This document shows positions 52,905 to 61,233 of a DNA stretch of 64,000 nt, one piece after another. This DNA is from an uncultured Sphingomonadaceae bacterium (GTDB lineage: Bacteria > Pseudomonadota > Alphaproteobacteria > Sphingomonadales > Sphingomonadaceae). The position numbers and the translations under genes were made by a program. The stretch is from positions 558,001-622,000 of the forward strand of contig CANLQE010000001.1 of assembly GCA_947493215.1 (NCBI GenBank), written 5' to 3'. Position 1 is the stretch's first letter; each line of letters starts with the position of its first letter. The notes beneath the pieces are model-generated. The model did no database searches. It saw only the letters and a program-made list of their open reading frames with translations, and was not told the origin of the DNA.

Positions 52905-53423
52905 ATGAAACGTACTTCTTTTCGCGAATGGCCTTGCTCGGTAGCCCGAAGCGTCGATTTTCTGGGCGACTGGTGGGCGCCGCTCATTTTCAGGGAAGCC
53001 TTTCTTGGGACGACCCGATTCGATGATTTTCAGGAAAATCTTTCAATCGGGCGCAATATTCTCACCCAGCGTCTGAAGCGGTTTGTTGAAGAAGGCCTGA
53101 TGACAAAGGAAAAATATCAGGATCGTCCGGCGCGCTTCGAATATCGGCTCACTGAGAAGGGTACAGACTTCTTCGATGTTATCACGGCGATGTTGCGTTG
53201 GGGAGATCGCTGGCTTGATGGAGGCAAAGGGCCGCCGCTTGCAATGGAGCATCATGCGTGCGGTCATACGGTTCATGCAAAAACCGTCTGTGATCATTGC
53301 GGGGATGATTTTACGCGCGAGGATGTGAATTTTGCACCCGGACCTGGAATGGATAGCGAGACAGCAAGCAAGTTTCATCAGCAGGTCGCGCGTTCCAGCT
53401 CGTCAAAAACCAAAAAACCTTAA
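52905..53423 (+). CDS. HxlR family transcriptional regulator
   Basis: The 172-aa product starts at ATG 52905. It has the HxlR winged-helix pattern (CSVARSVDFLGDWWAPLIFREA, then NILTQRLKRFVEEGL and YRLTEKG). The C-terminal 60 residues are longer than in typical HxlR proteins and carry two Cys pairs (ACGHTVH, CDHCGDD), perhaps a metal or redox switch. It is divergent from the NTF2-SDR-PTPS operon and probably binds the paired repeats in between. Confidence 0.85.
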   Translation: MKRTSFREWPCSVARSVDFLGDWWAPLIFREAFLGTTRFDDFQENLSIGRNILTQRLKRFVEEGLMTKEKYQDRPARFEYRLTEKGTDFFDVITAMLRWGDRWLDGGKGPPLAMEHHACGHTVHAKTVCDHCGDDFTREDVNFAPGPGMDSETASKFHQQVARSSSSKTKKP

Positions 53424-53442
53424 CGGTCACAGGAGATATGAT

Positions 53443-53898
53443 TTGGCTTTTCCGGATTTAGACTGGGCTTTCTTATATAAAGCAAATCACGCTTTGTTGC
53501 TCGTTACGTTTTTGGCTTTGGCAACGCTACACGCATATTGGGCGTTTGGCGGCAATTGGGGTCATGGTTCGGCGATACCGACCGTTCAAGGCCAGCCAAC
53601 ATTTACGCCAAGCTTTTGGGGTACGATGGCGGTTGCGATTGCCCTTTTGCTTGTGGTGGTTGCTCTATCGACAATGGCATCACCTGTCCCATGGATTCGG
53701 CTACCAAGTATAGTGGCCATTATTTTTACAAGCTTAGTATTGGCTCTCCGGTCAATAGGAGATTTTAAGCTGCTTGGGTTTTTCAAGCTTCAGAGCGGCA
53801 GCCGCTTTGCGCAAATGGATACATGGTTTTATTCACCACTATGCTTGGTGTTGGCTGTTATGATGGCTTGCCTCATTTTGTTTGAAAGCCGGGGCTAG
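53443..53898 (+). CDS. DUF3995 membrane protein
   Basis: The 151-aa protein starts at TTG 53443 with AGGAGA six bases upstream. It has four membrane segments and the DUF3995 pattern (LHAYWAFGGNWG near the N-terminus). The function is unknown. It follows the HxlR gene closely and precedes the GFA-family gene. Confidence 0.8.
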   Translation: MAFPDLDWAFLYKANHALLLVTFLALATLHAYWAFGGNWGHGSAIPTVQGQPTFTPSFWGTMAVAIALLLVVVALSTMASPVPWIRLPSIVAIIFTSLVLALRSIGDFKLLGFFKLQSGSRFAQMDTWFYSPLCLVLAVMMACLILFESRG

Positions 53899-53901
53899 TC
53901 C

Positions 53902-54336
53902 TTGTTAAAACAGTCAATTCAGGGACATTGTTCGTGCGGAGAGATTCAATATGATTTCACCGGAGACATTATTTGGGTTGGACATTGTCACTGCGCGGAT
54001 TGCCGACGTCAGTGCGGCAGCGCTGTTGCCACTTTCGTTTCATTTTCACCAAAAGATTTCAAATTTTCGAAGGGCACGCCAAGAAAGTTCGAATCTTCAC
54101 CAGGTGTTTCACGAACCTTTTGTGGCAATTGCGGTACACCAATTTCATATCAGGCCCAAACCCTACCCGATGAAATTCATCTACATATCGGCACGCTATC
54201 TGATCCCGAAGATTTCCCAGCACAATCCCATGTTTTTAACGGAGAGAAGCTGAGTTGGTTTGAAATCGATGATGAAATTGTTCGGTTTGATACTCTACCA
54301 CCCGGTCGAGACGTCGCATCAACACTTACAGGCTAG
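53902..54336 (+). CDS. GFA family protein
   Basis: This 144-aa protein has the GFA (glutathione-dependent formaldehyde-activating) zinc motifs: CSCGEIQYDF, HCHCADCRRQCGSA and FCGNCGTPI. The family binds zinc with two Cys sets; true formaldehyde activity is known for few members. The TTG start at 53902 is four bases after the DUF3995 stop. A probable unit with that gene, but no pathway follows. Confidence 0.85.
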   Translation: MLKQSIQGHCSCGEIQYDFTGDIIWVGHCHCADCRRQCGSAVATFVSFSPKDFKFSKGTPRKFESSPGVSRTFCGNCGTPISYQAQTLPDEIHLHIGTLSDPEDFPAQSHVFNGEKLSWFEIDDEIVRFDTLPPGRDVASTLTG

Positions 54337-54459
54337 TTCAAGGAGCGGAAAGGAATATCAGATTGGCTTCGACCTTGTGATTGGTTGCATGTTTTTTGCT
54401 ATCTCCCCGTCGAAATGTTGAAAGACCTGTTGTGTTGCAAACTATTGAGGAGCCATCAT

Positions 54460-55287
54460 TTGCAAGAAAAAATTGGAACTAAGGGAGTCATTCTCACTCA
54501 AACAACCGCTGGTCAGATTCGTATGAGAATTGAAGGCAGCGGATCACAAACTATCGTATTCATTCCAGACGCCCCGGCAATGCTTGAGCATCATGAAGGT
54601 TTGTTTGAAGAACGACCCGATAACTTTAAGTTCATTTCAATCGAACCCATAGGAACGGGGTTTTCAATACCAAGCGATGAATTTGATTTCACATTTGAGC
54701 AATATACAAACGCACTGATTGATGCGCTTGATAGTGCGGGCGTTACAAAAGCAATTTTCGCTGTTGGTTGCGCAAATGCTTATTTTGCGCTGCTGCTGAC
54801 CAAAAAACGGCCCGACTTGGTGAAACAGCTCATTCTTTGGCAAGCTCCTAGCTGGGAACAGGAACTCCGTTTCATACACAAAAGCATAGATCCGAATGAA
54901 ACCCTTCGCCAGCCCGATGGGCCAGTTCAATATGAGCAGATCAAATATGCCGCCTCAAAGACTTGGTTTGAGATATCTAGCGGGCCGCATGGTGACGCGG
55001 AGGATATGACAAAGAAAACCCACCAGGTATTCAAGGGCGGTGGTTGCCAATGTCTCGCCGAACTGATCACTTCGATGTTAAACAATGCTAAACCGTCATT
55101 CGAGCCGGTTCGGGCCAAGACCATCATCTTGTGGTGCGGCGCAGACAATACACATCGAAACAGTACAGCAGAATCTTTGCTCGAACTTGTTCCGAACAGT
55201 GAGATTGTTAGATGGAATGATGCTGGACATCTGCCGGATGTAGAATTTCCAAAGCGCATGGTTGAATTGGTACTGAGTAACTGCTGA
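54460..55287 (+). CDS. Alpha/beta hydrolase-fold protein lacking nucleophile Ser
   Basis: This approximately 275-aa protein starts at TTG 54460 with GAGGAG upstream. A longer frame to 54385 is possible. It has the alpha/beta hydrolase outline: the nucleophile elbow reads GCANA (103-107), where the usual Gly-x-Ser-x-Gly would be. The candidate acid (WCGADN) and the His (DAGHLPD) are present. Without the nucleophile it is unlikely to be a normal hydrolase and may bind a ligand or act as a regulator. Confidence 0.7.
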   Translation: MQEKIGTKGVILTQTTAGQIRMRIEGSGSQTIVFIPDAPAMLEHHEGLFEERPDNFKFISIEPIGTGFSIPSDEFDFTFEQYTNALIDALDSAGVTKAIFAVGCANAYFALLLTKKRPDLVKQLILWQAPSWEQELRFIHKSIDPNETLRQPDGPVQYEQIKYAASKTWFEISSGPHGDAEDMTKKTHQVFKGGGCQCLAELITSMLNNAKPSFEPVRAKTIILWCGADNTHRNSTAESLLELVPNSEIVRWNDAGHLPDVEFPKRMVELVLSNC

Positions 55288-55330
55288 TTCCTTGTAATTC
55301 GCAAAAAATCTATTTGTGAGGTAACCGATG

Positions 55331-55663
55331 CTAGCCCGATCGAGATTGAAGCCGTCCATTCAATTGGGCAAGAACTGCATCGATTTTGGATCGATCTGGT
55401 TTGTAGAACACCCAGTTTTTAATCTGCTTTGATGACACAAGTTTGGCTTCACATAAAATATGCATATGGGAAGTCACTGTGGGTTGGCTAAGGCCAATTT
55501 TGTCCGTGATGAATTTAATGCAAACTCCGTCATCAACGAGATCACCGTCACGTTGTGGCGGAAAATGTTCTCTGGGATCTAATATCCATTCGAGTATTTG
55601 CAGTCGTTTGCCATTAGCGACGGCTTTCAGTGCGATAAGGGTTGACGTGTCAGGAATCTGCAT
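55331..55663 (-). CDS. ArsR-like winged-helix regulator
   Basis: The 110-aa product starts at ATG 55663. The winged-helix region (ALKAVANGKRLQILEWIL, then IGLSQPTVTSHMHIL and AKLVSSKQIKNWVFYK) matches ArsR-type regulators. It is divergent from the PLP decarboxylase gene. A palindrome lies in the 43-base gap. It probably represses both its own gene and the decarboxylase. Confidence 0.8.
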   Translation of the reverse strand: MQIPDTSTLIALKAVANGKRLQILEWILDPREHFPPQRDGDLVDDGVCIKFITDKIGLSQPTVTSHMHILCEAKLVSSKQIKNWVFYKPDRSKIDAVLAQLNGRLQSRSG

Positions 55664-55683
55664 CGATATACATCTATATTGAT
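55662..55683. promoter_or_regulatory. Candidate operator between ArsR-like and decarboxylase genes
   Basis: A near-perfect inverted repeat, ATCGATATA-catc-TATATTGAT, with one mismatch, lies in the short divergent promoter. It is a natural candidate for the ArsR-like protein. Confidence 0.6.
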
Positions 55684-55706
55684 ATTTCTCTATATAGGAA
55701 GGCGTC

Positions 55707-57125
55707 ATGGCAAACTCCGCCCCAATCCATTTCCCAGACGATAGCGTTGAAGCGTTGCAAGATGCAAGCATCTACGCAGCAGAGTATATCAAAACTATCA
55801 ACCACCGCCGCGTAGCTCCTGATTCGACAGCGCTCAAGAGAATGGACGGGTTTGATTCACCGATGCCCGATCACCCGGCCGAAGCGGGCGCAACGTTACA
55901 TTTGCTAAACAGCCTTGGTTCTCAAGCTACAGTGGCGACCGCGGCTGGACGGTTCTTTGGTTTATCTGTCGGCAGCACTCTTCCCGCCGCAATGGGGGCA
56001 AGGGTGCTTGCAACAGCCTGGGACCAGATGGTTTTAACCAATGCGACCAGCCCGATCGGCGTGAAATTGGAGCAAGTTGCCAGCGGTTGGCTTCTCGATA
56101 TATTGCGGCTGCCAGTCCAATGTTCCGTGGGGTTTACAACCGGCGCATCAATGGCGAACTTTACTTGTTTAGCTGCAGCACGGCAGTCCATTTTGAGCAA
56201 GCTCGGTTGGGATGTTTCGGCCAAGGGTCTTTACGATGCGCCGCGAATTCGAATTGTCGCTTCTGAACAAATCCATGTCACCGTGTTAAAAGCGCTTTCG
56301 CTTTTGGGTTTTGGCGTTGATGAAATTGTATATATTCCATGCGATCGGCAGGGGCGCGTATTAGCCGAGCAATTACCCGATATAGACGATCATACAATCG
56401 TTATATTGCAGGCGGGAAACATCAATTCTGGCACTAGCGATCCGATTGGCGCTGTAGCTAAAATCTGCGAGGGAACCGGTGCATGGGTCCACGTGGATGG
56501 GGCCTTTGGCTTATGGGCAGCCGCGTCGCCGAAACTGTGCGATCAGCTGGAAGGCTATGATGCTGCCGATAGCTGGGTTGTCGATGGTCACAAATGGCTT
56601 AACACGCCTTATGATTGCGGCATTGCTATCGTAAAGTCGCCAGCCGCTGTTCATGCCGCCATGGCAACGCAGGCACCCTATCTGAAAGAAAGCGGCACCG
56701 TCGCACCAAAGGATATGGTTCCGGAGTTTTCCCGCTCTGCACGCGGCGTGGAAGTTTGGGCTGCGCTTCATAGCCTTGGTAAAGAAGGCATAGCCGAAAT
56801 ACTGGATCGCTGCTGCCGTCTTGCGCGTAAATTTGCGCAAGGCCTAAAGGAAATGGGATTTGATATTCTGAACGATGTCGTTCTAAATCAGGTGATAGCG
56901 ACGATGCCAGGACGAGAAAATTTATGTTCAAAAATAGCCACTCATGTCAAAGCATCAGGAGAGGCATGGTTTGGAGCCACGCATTGGCAAGGCAGGGATG
57001 CAATTCGGATAAGCATTGTATCATGGGTAACGACAAGCGGGGATATTGACCGAACTCTGGCTGCAATTCAAACGGCAATGAACGAGATATTGGAGCCAGT
57101 GGTGTTGCCCAGTGACGTTCGCTGA
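55707..57125 (+). CDS. Group II PLP-dependent decarboxylase (aromatic-L-amino-acid decarboxylase-like)
   Basis: This 472-aa enzyme is of the group II pyridoxal-phosphate decarboxylase family. PLP-binding Lys296 is in VDGHKWLN, the ring-stacking His190 is in SEQIHVTV, and Asp264 is in VHVDGAFG. Length and layout fit aromatic amino acid decarboxylases, but substrates such as Glu, Trp or Tyr cannot be told apart here. AGGAAGG precedes the ATG. An ArsR-type gene is divergent from it. A GNAT gene follows after 90 bases. Confidence 0.88.
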   Translation: MANSAPIHFPDDSVEALQDASIYAAEYIKTINHRRVAPDSTALKRMDGFDSPMPDHPAEAGATLHLLNSLGSQATVATAAGRFFGLSVGSTLPAAMGARVLATAWDQMVLTNATSPIGVKLEQVASGWLLDILRLPVQCSVGFTTGASMANFTCLAAARQSILSKLGWDVSAKGLYDAPRIRIVASEQIHVTVLKALSLLGFGVDEIVYIPCDRQGRVLAEQLPDIDDHTIVILQAGNINSGTSDPIGAVAKICEGTGAWVHVDGAFGLWAAASPKLCDQLEGYDAADSWVVDGHKWLNTPYDCGIAIVKSPAAVHAAMATQAPYLKESGTVAPKDMVPEFSRSARGVEVWAALHSLGKEGIAEILDRCCRLARKFAQGLKEMGFDILNDVVLNQVIATMPGRENLCSKIATHVKASGEAWFGATHWQGRDAIRISIVSWVTTSGDIDRTLAAIQTAMNEILEPVVLPSDVR

Positions 57126-57214
57126 ACACCGATTGTGCATCGTTTATTATGTCCGATTTCGGATGAAACAGATACAACACTAACGTCCACATTGGGTGCA
57201 TTGGAGAAGTGCTT

Positions 57215-57751
57215 ATGAAGTTGTTTGTCAGGCCCATGGAATTGGAGGAAGTCTCTATCCGTATCGACTATTTCCACAACGCTTCACCAGAATTCTTGGA
57301 GATATTGGGAGTCGATCGTTCCCGTTTGCCGACTAAAACTGTTTGGCTGGAGTCCTACCGTAAGGACTTTGCGCTTCCAATAGAGCAACGCCGAGGAGTT
57401 CAGCTTCTTTGGCTTGGTGATGGTCAGCCAGTCGGCTTTTCCAGCGTGGATAAGATCAGTTTTGGGCAGCAAGCGAATATGCATTTACACGTGCTCGAAG
57501 CCGGCAAAAGAAACAGCGGCATCGGCACGGAATGTGTACGTCAGAGTGCTTCTATCTATTTTGAGCTACTCGAGCTCCAACGCTTGTTTTGTCAGCCCAA
57601 CGCATTCAATGTCGCGCCGAACAGAACGCTGCAAAAAGTAGGTTTTAAGTTCGTCCGGACATATGAAACTACCCCATCATCAATCAACTTTCATCAGCCG
57701 GTAAACCAATGGGTAATGGGAGTCGAACAAATAGCTAATAGTGAAAACTGA
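57215..57751 (+). CDS. GNAT acetyltransferase
   Basis: This 178-aa GNAT protein starts at ATG 57215, with GGAGAAG upstream. The second half has the acetyl-CoA-binding outline (KRNSGIGTECVRQS) and LFCQPNAFNVAPNRTLQKVGF, the conserved strand-helix end. It probably acetylates an amine or small molecule. A truncated, frameshifted copy of its 5' end lies at 49946-50060. It follows the PLP decarboxylase and precedes the PhzF gene. Confidence 0.8.
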   Translation: MKLFVRPMELEEVSIRIDYFHNASPEFLEILGVDRSRLPTKTVWLESYRKDFALPIEQRRGVQLLWLGDGQPVGFSSVDKISFGQQANMHLHVLEAGKRNSGIGTECVRQSASIYFELLELQRLFCQPNAFNVAPNRTLQKVGFKFVRTYETTPSSINFHQPVNQWVMGVEQIANSEN

Positions 57752-57774
57752 TTTTTGAAGGAAAGACAAACGCA

Positions 57775-58560
57775 ATGTCAGTACCAATTTACGTCGTCGA
57801 TGCTTTTACAGGAAAAAGATTCTCGGGAAACCCCGCGGCCGTCGTATTGTTCGATAGTTATCCGGACGATGCGTTGCTTCAAAAAATTGCATCCGAAAAT
57901 AACCTTGCTGAAACAGCTTACCCACTCCTTCGGAGCGACGGCAATTGGGAGCTGCGCTGGTTCACGCCGACGGTCGAAGTTCCCTTATGTGGCCATGCGA
58001 CGCTGGCAAGTGCTCATGTACTATTCAATCATATCATTCCCAAATCTTCGCAGATCGAATTTGTAACTCGCCATAGCGGAAACCTTGTCGTTCAGCGTCA
58101 AAGCGACACGCTCATCATGGATTTTCCTGCCAAGCAATGGGCGCCATCTAACGACGATTTAACCTCTCTGTTTGGATTTCAGCCTCAGGAAGTTCACAAA
58201 TGTGATCAGTTTATCATGGCTGTGATGAGCGAAGCCGCCATGGTGACAGACTTTCTCTCGGATCGTTCGAGAATTCTTGAACTTGATCGTAACGGTTTGA
58301 TTGTCACCGCGCCCGGAACAGATGGCTATGATTGTATCAGTAGGTTTTTCACACCCGCTCACGGTATTGACGAAGACCCGGTGACTGGAGGTGCGCACAC
58401 CATGATTGCACCTTACTGGATCGAAAAGCTGGGTTTGCCAGAGATAAAAGCCTTTCAGGCCTCGGAGCGTGGCGGTGAAATGATATGCCGAATGAATGGC
58501 GGCCGGGTTGAATTAGAAGGTCGTTGCGTAGACTATCTCTCCGGCACGATCGAGATCTGA
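57775..58560 (+). CDS. PhzF family isomerase
   Basis: This 261-aa protein has the PhzF features: NLAETAY with catalytic Glu46, GHATLASAHVL, and the DEDPVTGGAH motif near residue 205. PhzF isomerases act on small aromatic or amino acid-like acids; only one member is known to make phenazine. A GGAAAG site lies upstream of the ATG. Adjacent to it are the GNAT gene and a truncated GST fragment. Confidence 0.85.
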   Translation: MSVPIYVVDAFTGKRFSGNPAAVVLFDSYPDDALLQKIASENNLAETAYPLLRSDGNWELRWFTPTVEVPLCGHATLASAHVLFNHIIPKSSQIEFVTRHSGNLVVQRQSDTLIMDFPAKQWAPSNDDLTSLFGFQPQEVHKCDQFIMAVMSEAAMVTDFLSDRSRILELDRNGLIVTAPGTDGYDCISRFFTPAHGIDEDPVTGGAHTMIAPYWIEKLGLPEIKAFQASERGGEMICRMNGGRVELEGRCVDYLSGTIEI

Positions 58561-58564
58561 CTCA

Positions 58565-58810
58565 ATGCTACTACTGCATGGATATCCAGCCTCAATAAAT
58601 GTTCTCAGAATTCTCTGGCTCTGCGAGGAATTGGGGTTGGAAGTAGGGTTGGTGGAACGCGGCACGCCGGCTTGTCCTGTTAACGATCTTGAGTTTGTTC
58701 GCAAAAACACTTTTGAGCGAGAACCGCAGCTGGTAGACGGAAGCTTCAGCCTGTCTGAAGCAATGATGATAGCGTTGAGAGAGCAAATGGATCGGAAAAA
58801 ATGGAGATAG
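58565..58810 (+). pseudogene. Truncated GST N-terminal domain
   Basis: The 81-aa frame has the thioredoxin-fold GST N-terminal domain (GYPASINVLRILWLCEELGLEV, then EREPQLVDGSFSLSEAMMI), but the helical C-terminal domain is missing. It ends inside the LysE gene with a 10-base overlap. A GST N-domain alone should not function. It is likely a 3' deletion remnant. Confidence 0.7.
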
Positions 58811-59424
58811 AGACGTGGCTTGCATTTATTGCCGTCAGTTTTGCTCTGTTGGCCCCACCCGGCCCGATCACGCTTTTCGCGATCTCTTGTAGCCTGAATT
58901 TTGGCAGAGCACGGGCACTGCCTGTTGTCTTCGGTGCGATAGTAGGTGATTTTCTGGCGATGACCACATCGCTGGCGGGCATTGGTGTGTTGGTGGCCAA
59001 AATGCCAATGGTAGCCTCGATTGTAAAAATAGCTGGCGCGATCGCTTTGGTCTATTTGGGAATCAGATCCATTGTGCAGGCAGGGAGTGCGAGGATTAGA
59101 AAAAAGGGTCAAAAAGATGAATCGTTTCGAGCAATTTTCTTCGCAGGTTTTAGTTTAGCTGTACTGCATCCAAGCGGGTTTATTTTTTTTACATCCTTTG
59201 CGCCGCAGTTTATCAATCATGACCATTCGTTTTTTCCTCAAGCCAGCATTCTTGTTACAAGCTTCTTAGTAATCGCCGGAACTACCATGCTAGTATGGTT
59301 GCTAATTGCTGATCGGGCGAGGGTCCTGTTGCATAACAATGCTACACTTCGTCGTGTTCAAAATTCGAGCGGAGGGATCCTTATATTATTCGGACTGATC
59401 GCCATTTTGTTCGCATTTGAATAG
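58801..59424 (+). CDS. LysE family amino-acid exporter
   Basis: The 207-aa membrane protein starts at ATG 58801 and overlaps the truncated GST end. It has six membrane segments with the LysE/RhtB outline, including the APPGPITLFAISCSLNFGRA N-terminal block. It exports amino acids or related compounds from the cell. Its presence downstream of PhzF is notable, but co-transcription is not certain. Confidence 0.88.
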   Translation: MEIETWLAFIAVSFALLAPPGPITLFAISCSLNFGRARALPVVFGAIVGDFLAMTTSLAGIGVLVAKMPMVASIVKIAGAIALVYLGIRSIVQAGSARIRKKGQKDESFRAIFFAGFSLAVLHPSGFIFFTSFAPQFINHDHSFFPQASILVTSFLVIAGTTMLVWLLIADRARVLLHNNATLRRVQNSSGGILILFGLIAILFAFE

Positions 59425-59926
59425 ATATTCAACCAATGTCCGCTTTTGCGCCCTTAGCAGTCAGAAACAGACAGTCCGCTAACGGCCCAGTTCCAGACTT
59501 AACAAAATTGGGATTATCGCGTGGTCAGGATAGGTTGATAATTTGTCTTATGTGAGAAGGCTGGGAATGGTGAGGATCGGATGCTCACGCCCCCAAGGCA
59601 CACCGACCCCCTGAACAGGCCTTTAGCTGATGGATACGACTACGACAATTTCGATCATCTTTGCAGGCCCTCATATCCCGAAAGCGGACATTAGAAAGCC
59701 GTCAATTAACTGGGTGCCCAAAGTATTAAAAATAAAATGTTCGGACTTGGCTTAGTCGAAGTTCTGCCCAGCATTTGAACGCACGCCAGAAGGTGCTGGG
59801 ATCAAAAAAACCAATTAGGTTGAATACAGCGGCTAACGGTCTCTCGCAGTTGAATATCGGACTAAGTTGACTCTTATTATATAATGTATAAACTAATGAA
59901 AGATCTACAGGAACAATCTAGCGTTA
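59425..59926. other. Gene-free region holding repeat-flanked element
   Basis: No gene is supported in these 502 bases. A 260-base segment with inverted ends of the dispersed repeat lies at 59433-59694, followed by an AT-rich stretch that should include the amidohydrolase promoter. Confidence 0.5.
59433..59694. mobile_element. Putative 262-bp MITE-like element with AATGTCCGCTTT ends
   Basis: The left end starts CCAATGTCCGCTTTTG and the right end reads CGAAAGCGGACATTAG, so the ends form inverted copies of the dispersed repeat core, AATGTCCGCTTT. The inside has no gene. It resembles a nonautonomous mobile or repeat element. No clear target-site duplication was seen at the flanks. Confidence 0.55.
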
Positions 59927-61144
59927 ATGATGGAGACCGAAGCGATGACCATGACAATGACTGAAGCAAAACCACAAAACTCTCATCGGGTGGGACGGAT
60001 AATTCATGACGCTGATAGTCACATAACCGATGCATTTGACTGGCTAGCGGGCTACGGAAGTGATTATGTGAAAGAAAATATGTCGGAAGGCTTGATCCCA
60101 AAGACGCTGCCCGGACTGCAGCCGCTTCTAAAAGCAGCGGATGAAAGATTGGCAGGAAAGACTCCGGATCTCACTGAAGAACTGAAATCCAACATTTTCG
60201 GCCACAAAGTCAAATTGAACCAATTTGCAGCCTATGGCGCGGTCGACAAAAAGGAGCGTAGCAAGGCACTCGATATCATGGGAATTCAGTCACAGCTTGT
60301 ATTTCCGCTGGCTGGACTTTCTCGCTTCGCAAAATCAAAGGATATTCGCCTTGTCTATGAAGGTTCCGAAGCACTTAATCGGGGAATGGCGGACTTCTGT
60401 TCTGATGATGATCGTCTGTTGCCAGTTGGCTTCATGTCCCTTGCCGATCCAGAAAAAGCACTGGTTAGCCTGAAACAGGCCATTGATTTCGGCATCAAGG
60501 CAATCTGGCTTTTGTCCGATGCCGTAGATGGTCGTGCTCCGTCACATCGATCCTATGATCCACTTTGGGCCGTGATGGAAGAGGCTGGAATCCCGATAGT
60601 TCTGCACATTGGCAGCGGTGCAAACATGACCGACGAATATATGAATACTGGCGTGAAGCGCAATCTGGAAGGTAGTCCATTCAATATCGAGACTACCAAA
60701 CCAAAGGATCTAAACGTCCTTCATCATTCCATTGAGCGCTGGATGACCTGCATGATCTATGATGGTGTTCTCGAGCGTTTCCCAAAATTGAAAATTGGCC
60801 TGATTGAACTAGGCTCCAACTGGGTGCCGGCAATGATGATGAATCTCGATATCGGTGTGAAGGAACTCGGTAAATTTGATGTTGCCCTTCGGGACTTATC
60901 GATCAAGCCGTCAGAATATGTGCAGCGTCAGGTTCGAGTGACTCCGTTTCATATGGAAGATACTGGCTGGGCACTTCGTAATGTCGGCAAGGATATATTG
61001 ATGTTCAATACGGACTATCCGCATCCGGAAGGTGGTAGCGACCCTTTTGGAGATTTTGAACGTAGTCTAGATGCGGTGGATGCAACACGGGAAGAACTAG
61101 ATCATTTCTACAGCAAGAATTTTGAAGACTTGATGGGGTTATAA
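59927..61144 (+). CDS. Amidohydrolase family metal-dependent hydrolase
   Basis: This 405-aa protein is of the amidohydrolase_2 (ACMSD-like) group. DADSHITD near residue 28 gives the first metal ligands, HIGSGAN the next His, and NTDYPHPEGG the last Asp. The group includes decarboxylases and hydrolases of aromatic or lactone compounds; the substrate is unknown. The start is placed at ATG 59927, with alternative ATGs at 59930 and 59945. It is next to a TetR-type regulator that may control it. Confidence 0.85.
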   Translation: MMETEAMTMTMTEAKPQNSHRVGRIIHDADSHITDAFDWLAGYGSDYVKENMSEGLIPKTLPGLQPLLKAADERLAGKTPDLTEELKSNIFGHKVKLNQFAAYGAVDKKERSKALDIMGIQSQLVFPLAGLSRFAKSKDIRLVYEGSEALNRGMADFCSDDDRLLPVGFMSLADPEKALVSLKQAIDFGIKAIWLLSDAVDGRAPSHRSYDPLWAVMEEAGIPIVLHIGSGANMTDEYMNTGVKRNLEGSPFNIETTKPKDLNVLHHSIERWMTCMIYDGVLERFPKLKIGLIELGSNWVPAMMMNLDIGVKELGKFDVALRDLSIKPSEYVQRQVRVTPFHMEDTGWALRNVGKDILMFNTDYPHPEGGSDPFGDFERSLDAVDATREELDHFYSKNFEDLMGL

Positions 61145-61233
61145 CCTCTCAAATTAGGATCAGAACTGAACTTGAATTTTGCGTTCCCAAGATTGGAGTT
61201 GAGTCAGAGCAGGATAGGCTTATGATTTAGCTC

